A stretch of DNA of 64,000 bases. Origin: Labedaea rhizosphaerae (GTDB lineage Bacteria; Actinomycetota; Actinomycetes; Mycobacteriales; Pseudonocardiaceae). The notes under the pieces were generated by a model that worked only from the letters and a program-made list of their open reading frames with translations, did no database searches and was not told where the DNA came from. Position numbers and translations under genes: made by a program. This document shows positions 57,867-64,000 of this stretch, piece by piece; positions within the stretch are counted from its first letter, which is position 1; every line of letters begins with the position of its first letter. The stretch lies in assembly GCF_004362825.1 (NCBI RefSeq), contig NZ_SNXZ01000010.1:88406-152405 (forward strand), in the 5' to 3' direction.

Positions 57867-59239
57867 CCGTTGGCCCCGCCGGGACCACCGAGGCCACCCC
57901 GGACCGCCGCGACGACCTCGCGGCGGCCCGGGGTCCCCAGGCAGCGAAGTCGTCACGGCGCAAGCGAACCCCCGGGTGGCTCGCCCTGCTGTTCCTGCTG
58001 CCCGCGCTGGTGCTGCTCGGGGTCTACCTGGTCTACCCGGTCGTCTACTCGGTCGTCCGCAGCATGTTCGACAGCGACGGCAACCGCTTCGTCGGCCTGA
58101 ACAACTACGGTGAGGCGTTCACCGACCCCAGTACCCGCACCGCGCTGAAGAACAACCTCATCTGGGTGCTCGTGGCGCCCACCGTGGTGACGGTCTTCGG
58201 CCTCCTGTTCGCGGTGCTGACCGAGCGGATCCGCTGGGCGGTGGCCTTCCGGATGGTGCTGTTCATGCCGATGGCGATCTCGCTGTTCGCCTCCGGTGTG
58301 ATCTTCCGGCTGGTCTACCAGGAGGACCCGGAGCTCGGCGTCGCGAACGCCGCGGCGGTCACCGTGCACGACGCGTTCGCGGCGCCGTCGCACTACCCGG
58401 GTGTGCGGCTGCGTGACGGTCAGGGCACCGTGGTCGGCGACGGCGACTACCTCACGGCCAAGACGTACCGGCCCGGCGACGTGGTGAACTTGCCGCTGGT
58501 CGGCATGCAGGCCACGGCGCTGCCGCCCGGCGCGAGCGGTGCCATCACCCCCGGCGGCGGCTCGACGGCGTTGCGCGGGGCCGCGTGGCTCGACGTGGCA
58601 CTGCTGCACGGCCACCCGAACGCCATCGACAAGGTGGAGAAGGGCGCGCCCGGTCTCACCGTGCAGGCCGTCAAGGACGGCGCCGTCGTCGCCACCACGA
58701 CGACCGGCGCGGACGGCACGTTCTCCTTCCCCGACCTCGCCCCGGGCGACTACCGCGTGCAGCTGCCCGGGTCGAACTTCGCGGCGCCCTTCCGCGGCCT
58801 GACCTGGCTCGGCCCCGGACTGGTCACCCCGGTGATCATCTCCTGCTGGATCTGGATCATGACCGGGTTCGCCATGACGTTCATCGCCGCCGGTCTCGCC
58901 GCGATCCCACGCGACGCGCTCGAAGCGGCGAGGGTGGACGGTGGCACCGAGTGGCAGGTCTTCCGCAAGGTCACGGTGCCGTTGATCGGCCCGGTGCTGC
59001 TGGTCGTGTTCGTGACCCTCGTGATCAACGTGCTGAAGATCTTCGAACTGGTCTACGTCATCGCACCTGGTGCCTCCCAGGCCTCGGCGAACGTGCTCGC
59101 GCTGCAGATGTGGCAGGTGTCCTTCGGCGCCGGCGGCGGTGACCAAGGCCTGGGCAGCGCGATCGGCGTGATCCTGTTCCTGCTGGTGCTGCCCGCGATG
59201 CTGTTCAACATCCGCCGATTCCGCCGGGAGCGCCGATGA
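57863..59239 (+). CDS. ABC importer permease 1 with large extracellular insert
   Basis: 458 residues, about 150 longer than usual MalF-type partners. Helix 1 WLALLFLLPALVLLGVYLVYPVV; helices 2-3 at about 95-155; then roughly residues 160-310 form a soluble stretch ending in GTFSFPDLAPGDYRVQLPGS, a carboxypeptidase-regulatory/SdrD-B-like beta module. The EAA loop IPRDALEAARVDGGTEWQVFRKVTVPLI and the last helices follow. GTG 57863 overlaps the lipoprotein stop. The insert lies on the outside by topology and may contact the binding protein or cell wall. Confidence 0.9.
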   Translation: MTVGPAGTTEATPDRRDDLAAARGPQAAKSSRRKRTPGWLALLFLLPALVLLGVYLVYPVVYSVVRSMFDSDGNRFVGLNNYGEAFTDPSTRTALKNNLIWVLVAPTVVTVFGLLFAVLTERIRWAVAFRMVLFMPMAISLFASGVIFRLVYQEDPELGVANAAAVTVHDAFAAPSHYPGVRLRDGQGTVVGDGDYLTAKTYRPGDVVNLPLVGMQATALPPGASGAITPGGGSTALRGAAWLDVALLHGHPNAIDKVEKGAPGLTVQAVKDGAVVATTTTGADGTFSFPDLAPGDYRVQLPGSNFAAPFRGLTWLGPGLVTPVIISCWIWIMTGFAMTFIAAGLAAIPRDALEAARVDGGTEWQVFRKVTVPLIGPVLLVVFVTLVINVLKIFELVYVIAPGASQASANVLALQMWQVSFGAGGGDQGLGSAIGVILFLLVLPAMLFNIRRFRRERR

Positions 59240-60156
59240 CCGCCCCAACGATCCCGACGACCGACGACCTCGGCGGTCCGCCCGACCCGGTCACCGGCTC
59301 CCCGGCCCGGGGCCTCGCGTCCCGGGTGCTGGGCCGGTTCGGCTCCGGCACGGTCCAGGTAGTGCTCGTCCTCGTCGCGTTGTTCTGGCTCGTGCCGGTG
59401 CTGGGCTTGCTGTTCTCGTCCCTGCGCAGCGAGACCGACAACGCCGACAGCGGCTGGTGGACGCTGCTGACCGCGCCCGCGCAGCTGACCCTGCACAACT
59501 ACAGCGACCTGCTGGCCAACTCGGCGATCCTGCAGTCGTTCGGCAACACGCTGCTGATCACCGTGCCGGCCACGGTGCTGGTCGTGGTGATCTCGTCGCT
59601 GGCGGCCTATGCGCTGGCGTGGATCGAGTTCCCCGGCCGGGACTGGCTGACCATCGGCGTCGTCGCGCTGCTCGTGCTGCCCATCCAGGTCGCGCTCATC
59701 CCGATCGCGAAGCTCTACGGCGGGCTCGGCGTGTTCGGCTCGATCACCGGGGTCGTGCTCTTCCACGTGGCGTTCGGCCTGCCGTTCGCGATCTTCCTGC
59801 TCCGCAACTTCTTCAGCGGGATCCCGCAGGACCTGCTGGAGGCGGCCCGGATGGACGGCGCGCGGGAGCTCACCGTGTTCCGCAAGGTGGTGCTGCCGAT
59901 CGGCCTGCCCGCGATCGCGTCGCTGGCGATCTTCCAGTTCCTGTGGGTGTGGAACGACCTGCTGGTGGCCCTGGTCTTCGCCGACGCCGACTCGGCGCCG
60001 ATCACCGTGGCGCTGCAGACCCAGCTGCGCCAGTTCGGCAGCAACGTCGACCTGCTGTCCACGGGGTCGTTCCTGTCGATGCTGGTGCCGTTGGTGGTGT
60101 TCTTCGCCTTCCAGCGCTTCTTCGTCCAGGGAGTGCTCGCCGGTTCCACGAAGTAG
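59236..60156 (+). CDS. ABC importer permease 2
   Basis: 306 residues, ATG overlapping the previous stop (ATGA). Six hydrophobic segments, with LHNYSDLLANSAILQSFGNTLLITVPATV and the EAA loop IPQDLLEAARMDGARELTVFRKVVLPIGLP that docks on the ATPase. MalG-type sugar permease, pairing with permease 1. Confidence 0.94.
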   Translation: MTAPTIPTTDDLGGPPDPVTGSPARGLASRVLGRFGSGTVQVVLVLVALFWLVPVLGLLFSSLRSETDNADSGWWTLLTAPAQLTLHNYSDLLANSAILQSFGNTLLITVPATVLVVVISSLAAYALAWIEFPGRDWLTIGVVALLVLPIQVALIPIAKLYGGLGVFGSITGVVLFHVAFGLPFAIFLLRNFFSGIPQDLLEAARMDGARELTVFRKVVLPIGLPAIASLAIFQFLWVWNDLLVALVFADADSAPITVALQTQLRQFGSNVDLLSTGSFLSMLVPLVVFFAFQRFFVQGVLAGSTK

Positions 60157-60164
60157 CGGCGCCT

Positions 60165-60186
60165 GGCCGGCGGTCAGCCGCCGGCC
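60165..60186. terminator. Bidirectional terminator-like hairpin
   Basis: GGCCGGCGG-TCAG-CCGCCGGCC, a perfect 9-base-pair stem with 4-base loop between the convergent permease and MoaD-like genes; the MoaD-like stop codon lies in the loop. Confidence 0.6.
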
Positions 60187-60479
60187 ATGGCACCGACCAC
60201 CAGGAACGGCTCCCGGCCGGCCACCACCAGGTCGGGCAGGGGGTCGTCCGGCGCGGTGTTGGACAGGTCCGTCTCGCACGCGAAGAACCGGATGAACGCC
60301 CGGCGCTTGCCCGTGGTGGTGTCCCTGATCGTGCCGCGCAGCATGGGGAAACGCTGCTCGAGGGCGTCCAGCACGGCGCGTTGCGTCGCGGGCTCGGCGA
60401 CGGTCAGCTCGACCTCGCCGTCCACCTTGGCCAGGCGGCGCAGGTGGGTCGGCAGCTTGACGCGAACACACGTGCTCAT
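60174..60479 (-). CDS. MoaD/ThiS-family small carrier protein
   Basis: 101 residues. [43 protein letters not shown] is a beta-grasp N-terminus and the protein ends in GAMAGG, the Gly-Gly tail by which MoaD/ThiS proteins are thiocarboxylated. ATG 60479 overlaps the YCF48-like gene stop (ATGA). The partner enzyme is not in the window. Confidence 0.78.
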   Translation of the reverse strand: MSTCVRVKLPTHLRRLAKVDGEVELTVAEPATQRAVLDALEQRFPMLRGTIRDTTTGKRRAFIRFFACETDLSNTAPDDPLPDLVVAGREPFLVVGAMAGG

Positions 60480-61591
60480 CGCAACGTCTGCACCTCGACC
60501 GACAACACCGGCGGCAGGTCGCGGACGATCGGCGTCCACGTGTCCCCGGCGTCGCGCGACGCGTACACCTGCCCGCCGGTGGTGCCGAAGTACACGCCCG
60601 CGTCGTCCAGGGTGTCGACCGCCATCGCGTCGCGCAGGACGTTGACGTAGCAGTGGCTTTGCGGCAGGCCGACGGTCAGCGGCTCCCACTCGTCGCCGCC
60701 GGTGCGGCTGCGGTAGACGCGCAGCTTGCCCTCCGGCGGGTAGTGCTCGGAGTCGCTGTGGATCGGCACCACGTAGACCGTTTCCGGCTCGTGCGGGTGC
60801 ACCGCGATCGGGAACCCGAAGTCGCTGGGCAGGTCACCGCTGATCTCCCGCCAGGAGTCGCCCGCGTCGTCGGTGCGCATCACGTCCCAGTGCTTCTGCA
60901 TGAACAGCACGTCGGGCCGGGACGGGTGCAGCGCGATCCGGTGCACGCAGTGGCCCACCTCGGCGTCGGGGTCCGGGATGCCGTCGGAGCGCAAGCCGCG
61001 GTTGATCGGTAGCCACGACTCGCCGGCGTCGTCGCTGCGGAACGCGCCCGCGGCGGAGATCGCCACGAACATCCGCGCGGCGTTGCTGGGGTCGAGCACG
61101 ATGGTGTGCAGGCACAGCCCGCCCGCGCCCGGCTGCCACTGGGGACCCGACGGGTGGTTGCGCAGCCCGGTCAGCTCCAGCCAGCTCTTGCCGCCGTCGT
61201 CGCTGCGGTAGAGCGCCGCGTCCTGCGCGCCCGCGTAGACGACGTCCGGGTCGGACAGCGACGGCTCGAGGTGCCAGATCCTGGTGAACTCCCACGGTTT
61301 CGGCGTGCCGTCGTACCAGAGGTGCTCACCCGCGCCGCCCTCGTAGGCGAACTCGTGGTCGACCTGCTGCCAGCTCGCGCCGCCGTCGTCGGAGCGCTGG
61401 ATGACCTGCCCGAACCACGACGAGGACTGCGAGGCGTACAAGCGGTTCGGGTCGGCGGGGGAGCCGGCCACGTGGTAGATCTCCCAGCCCCCGAAGTGCG
61501 GGCCGTCGACCCGCCACTGCTCGCGAGCGCCGTCCGCGGTGAGGACGAACGCGCCCTTGCGGGTGCCGACCAGTACCCGAACTCCAGACAT
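60476..61591 (-). CDS. YCF48/sialidase-like beta-propeller protein
   Basis: 371 residues, ATG 61591 after AGGAGC. Repeated Asp-box-like units ([65 protein letters not shown]) make a propeller of the exo-sialidase/YCF48 superfamily. It has no signal peptide, so it is probably cytoplasmic. It is coupled to the MoaD-like gene and 8 bases behind the AraC regulator, so the three are one operon. Enzymatic activity is not evident. Confidence 0.85.
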   Translation of the reverse strand: MSGVRVLVGTRKGAFVLTADGAREQWRVDGPHFGGWEIYHVAGSPADPNRLYASQSSSWFGQVIQRSDDGGASWQQVDHEFAYEGGAGEHLWYDGTPKPWEFTRIWHLEPSLSDPDVVYAGAQDAALYRSDDGGKSWLELTGLRNHPSGPQWQPGAGGLCLHTIVLDPSNAARMFVAISAAGAFRSDDAGESWLPINRGLRSDGIPDPDAEVGHCVHRIALHPSRPDVLFMQKHWDVMRTDDAGDSWREISGDLPSDFGFPIAVHPHEPETVYVVPIHSDSEHYPPEGKLRVYRSRTGGDEWEPLTVGLPQSHCYVNVLRDAMAVDTLDDAGVYFGTTGGQVYASRDAGDTWTPIVRDLPPVLSVEVQTLR

Positions 61592-61599
61592 CGATGCTC

Positions 61600-62448
61600 C
61601 TACGTGGACTCCGCGCCGACGGCCAAACCCCCGACGGCCAAACCTACGGGCGCGCCGATCGCGGGGCATCTCCAATCTTGCGCAGTCCGGTCTTGCGCAG
61701 TCCGGCACGCGAGCGGGGGCAGCGCGACCAGCACCGGCGGCGACCACGGCGGCGGCACGTCCAGCCACAGGTCGGGTGCCTGCAGCGGGCCGCGGCGGAC
61801 GTGCACCGGTCGTGCGGCCGCGCCCACCACCGGGGCACGCGCGACCAGTTGCGTGCGCGGGCTCTCCGCCGCGGCCAGGGCACAGGCCATCAACCGGTAG
61901 CTGCCGGGTGGCACGCCGGTGAGGGTGAACCGCGCGTCCGGGCCGAGCAACGCACCGCTGACCGGGATGCCGCTCGCGGCCCGGCGCGGGAACAACCCGA
62001 CGTAGACCGCGGGCTGACCGCCGACCGCGGCGAGCGCGGCCAGGCCGAGCAGCACGCGGCCGCTGACCGTGCCGCCGTCGGCAGCCGGCCCGGGCACGCT
62101 GACCGGAAGCGGTGGGTTGTCGGCGAGCACGGACGGCAACCGGCGGAAGCGCTGCGGGCTGACGCCGACCGCCGCCGTGAACCGGGTGGTGAACGTGCCG
62201 GGCGCGTGGAACCCGACCGCGTTGCAGACGTCCGCGATCTTGTCGTCGGTGTCGAGCAACAACCGCTTGGCCACCTGGAACCGTTGTGCCGCAAGGAACT
62301 TCCCCGGAGGCAGGCCGATCTCGCGCTCGAACGCGCGGGCGAGGTGGAACGGGCTGTACGCGACGTGGTCGGCCACGTCGGCGAGCGTCAGCGCCTCCTC
62401 GCTGCGCGCCACGATGAACCGCGCCGCCTCCTGCACCGCGTCCCGCAC
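61600..62448 (-). CDS. AraC-family regulator with C-terminal carboxypeptidase-regulatory-like domain
   Basis: 282 residues from GTG 62448, with AAGGAGG at 6 bases. The AraC DNA-binding domain is at the N-terminus ([46 protein letters not shown] ... [34 protein letters not shown]). The rest ([28 protein letters not shown] ... [18 protein letters not shown]) is a small beta-sandwich like those of carboxypeptidase regulatory domains. It ends in short repeats ([20 protein letters not shown]). Probably regulates its own operon. Confidence 0.85.
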   Translation of the reverse strand: MRDAVQEAARFIVARSEEALTLADVADHVAYSPFHLARAFEREIGLPPGKFLAAQRFQVAKRLLLDTDDKIADVCNAVGFHAPGTFTTRFTAAVGVSPQRFRRLPSVLADNPPLPVSVPGPAADGGTVSGRVLLGLAALAAVGGQPAVYVGLFPRRAASGIPVSGALLGPDARFTLTGVPPGSYRLMACALAAAESPRTQLVARAPVVGAAARPVHVRRGPLQAPDLWLDVPPPWSPPVLVALPPLACRTAQDRTAQDWRCPAIGAPVGLAVGGLAVGAEST

Positions 62449-62719
62449 CAGGCACCTCCTTGCGGCAATAACGGCATCGTATGGCGGTGCACCGACAAAA
62501 GCCGGGCCGCGCGCCTGTCGATCGCGGCGAGCCCGGCCACCTCGCGGCAGCATCGGCATCAGCGCGGACACGAGAGAACGCTTTCGCTCAGATGTCGCCG
62601 CTTTCGACGACCTCGGCACGTCATTTGGTCAGGCCCACGTCGAGCACGAACCGCGTTGGTAGAGGGCCGAAGCCGAAGCGGGCGCTGCTCGAATTCGCTG
62701 ACCGGGCCCTGGGTGCTCG

Positions 62720-63643
62720 TCAGTAGGACGCGGCGGTCAGTTCGATCACCGGCGACCAGCGGATGCCGTACATGCCGGGCGCGGCGTCGGTCATCGCCAA
62801 GTGGGCGCGCCCGCTGCCGCCGATCCAGAGTGGACCGAGCGACTGCTCGGGCGTGGTGCGCCTCGGGCTGTAGAACGCGGTGCACGACGCCGGGACGACC
62901 GCGGGGGAGAACTCCAGTTCCAGCACCATCGCCTGGCTCGCCCGGGACAGGCACACGCGGTGGTAGGTGTCCGCGGGGTCGGCAGGGGTCAGCCAGGAGT
63001 ACTCGAGCACGGCCGTGTCGCCGCGGTGCAGCACGCGGTCGAGCAGCACCTCGGCCACCGCGTAACCGGTACGCGGGTCGCGGCAGCTGCGGCCCGCGCG
63101 GCACGGTGCGGCCGCCGAGATCCGCGCGGGAGCGCCGTTGCTGTGGCAGATGGCGACGTACCGGTCGACCCGGTCGACCTCGGCGCGCACGACGTGGCGG
63201 ACGTGCGTGTCGCTGATCTCGCCCGGCGCGCCGACCCGCACGAGCGTGTGCTTGTACAGCGTGGCGAACGCGCGGCCGTTGTGTCTCGGGTCGTGGCCGA
63301 GTTCGCGGGTCAGCCGGTCGACCACGACCGGCTGCTGCCACAGGGCTCGGCTGTCGGAGACCACGAACCGCGTGTCGCGCCGGCCCGGTGCGCCCAGCAG
63401 CCGGACCAGCGTGCTGTCCGGTAAGCCGAGGATCCGCTCCAGGTGGCCGATCGCGCGCACCGACTCGCGGCGCCCGGGCCGGTTCGTGCCGTTCTGCCAG
63501 TAGCTCAGCGCGGCCGGGCTCACCGTGCTGCCCCGTTCGGCGAGCAGCTTGCTGATCTTGTGCAGGCTCAGCCCGCTCGCGCCGATCGACTCGCGCAGGG
63601 CCTGGGCGAACGGGCCGTTGCGGATAGCCTGCATGTCATCCAT
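62720..63643 (-). CDS. XRE-type helix-turn-helix regulator
   Basis: 307 residues, ATG 63643 behind GAGGGTGA. FAQALRESIGASGLSLHKISKLLAERGSTVSPAALSYWQNGTNRPGRRESVRAIGHLERILGL is an XRE helix-turn-helix. The remaining ~230 residues (HNGRAFATLYKHTLVRVG ... MYGIRWSP) form a domain I do not recognise, with four Cys between about residues 164 and 187. It is divergent from a secreted protein gene. Confidence 0.85.
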   Translation of the reverse strand: MDDMQAIRNGPFAQALRESIGASGLSLHKISKLLAERGSTVSPAALSYWQNGTNRPGRRESVRAIGHLERILGLPDSTLVRLLGAPGRRDTRFVVSDSRALWQQPVVVDRLTRELGHDPRHNGRAFATLYKHTLVRVGAPGEISDTHVRHVVRAEVDRVDRYVAICHSNGAPARISAAAPCRAGRSCRDPRTGYAVAEVLLDRVLHRGDTAVLEYSWLTPADPADTYHRVCLSRASQAMVLELEFSPAVVPASCTAFYSPRRTTPEQSLGPLWIGGSGRAHLAMTDAAPGMYGIRWSPVIELTAASY

Positions 63644-63829
63644 GCCGTCACCCTCTCGAGCGGCGTCGCTCCGGCTCCTGCGTCACCGGGCGATCACGAA
63701 GCGTAAGGAGCGGTCGGTTGGCCGTCAAGAGCAGAACTTGACGTTCAGTCGCCGGTCGGCCGAAAGTTCACCACGCAGGCCCGATGGTTGCTTCTCGTTC
63801 AGATATCGGTGATCCCTCGTTCGGCGGTA

Positions 63830-63857
63830 TTGACTGGTTTTCCCGCCATTTCTAGCG
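63830..63857 (+). promoter_or_regulatory. Possible promoter of the right-edge secreted protein
   Basis: TTGACT at 63830-63835 and an AT-rich TTCTAG about 15 bases later, 55 bases before the start codon. The spacing is shorter than ideal, so this is a weak call. Confidence 0.25.
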
Positions 63858-63911
63858 TTCGGAGACGCCCCTTCGTCTCTTTTCCGCTCCCCGCCGACAA
63901 GGAGATGCATC

Positions 63912-64000
63912 ATGCGTCTGACCCGTGTCGCGGCCCTGCTCTGCGTACCGGCCCTGGCCGTGTTCGCGGTGAGCGCGCTGCCCGACCAGCCGGCACCGGC
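63912..64000 (+). CDS. Secreted protein, N-terminus only
   Basis: ATG 63912 with AAGGAG 7 bases upstream. The 29 visible codons give a signal peptide (MRLTRVAALLCVPALAVFAV followed by SALPDQPAP). The gene continues beyond the right edge; the mature protein cannot be identified. Confidence 0.75.
   Translation, partial: MRLTRVAALLCVPALAVFAVSALPDQPAP

Noticed and set aside
55282-59248. Several long leftward frames opposite the ABC transporter genes
   Set aside because: They are rich in Arg, Gly, Val and His, lack ribosome sites and mirror the third-position GC of the rightward genes, whose motifs are clear.
1-64000. tRNA, rRNA or riboswitch
   Set aside because: No cloverleaf-like or conserved riboswitch sequence was noticed by eye; a covariance-model search would be needed to be sure.

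Overview
This is high-GC actinobacterial DNA, most likely from the Pseudonocardiaceae and Amycolatopsis-like. The evidence is codon bias, frequent GTG/TTG starts, ATGA-type gene overlaps, an AftB-like membrane glycosyltransferase at the left edge, F420-type enzymes, and a dyad built on CCCTGAATGGCCCATTCAGG between convergent genes. No search could be run; every assignment rests on reading motifs, gene order and signals.

Region 1 (1-16.5 kb) is a surface, conflict and mobile zone. It holds the start of a GT-C glycosyltransferase, a secreted tachylectin-like protein, and a giant Rhs/YD-repeat protein. The Rhs frame is broken by one base in a G8 tract at 4597-4604. Its tail carries a PD-(D/E)XK-like motif. 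Two paralogous DUF4304-like genes, probably immunity genes, flank a decayed transposase that is itself interrupted by a frameshifted IS5/IS427-type element. A tyrosine-recombinase remnant and a solitary HsdR-N-like protein follow.

Region 2 (about 17.7-40.7 kb) is a type II aromatic polyketide cluster. The leftward core operon runs KS-alpha, P450, CLF, ACP, C9-ketoreductase, didomain aromatase/cyclase, FAD monooxygenase, SDR, acyl-CoA carboxylase beta and epsilon, FMN reductase, LLM oxidoreductase. Around it lie two similar FAD monooxygenases, a TcmI-type cyclase, an acyltransferase, a PPOX/F420-type protein, a SnoaL-like protein, an MFS exporter, a StrR-family activator with an intragenic StrR-type operator, and an atypical orphan response regulator. 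No deoxysugar or glycosyltransferase genes were seen in the cluster.

Region 3 (40.9-51.4 kb) is a tightly coupled rightward operon and the most unusual part of the window. It contains an O-methyltransferase, a BtrH-N-like domain fused to a carrier domain, an AMP ligase, a BtrK-like PLP decarboxylase, a free ACP, two acyl-CoA-dehydrogenase homologues, a phosphopantetheinyl transferase, a second BtrH-like protein and a stand-alone A domain. It resembles the butirosin carrier-protein side-chain pathway with desaturases added, placed beside an aromatic PKS. I infer that an amino acid is loaded on a carrier, decarboxylated, oxidised and transferred to (or used to prime) the aromatic polyketide.

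Region 4 (51.4-64 kb) looks like ordinary flank: a membrane protein divergent from a TetR regulator with repeated TCCGGACA boxes, a histidine kinase/response regulator pair, a sugar-type ABC importer, an AraC/YCF48-like/MoaD-like operon, an XRE regulator and the start of a secreted protein.
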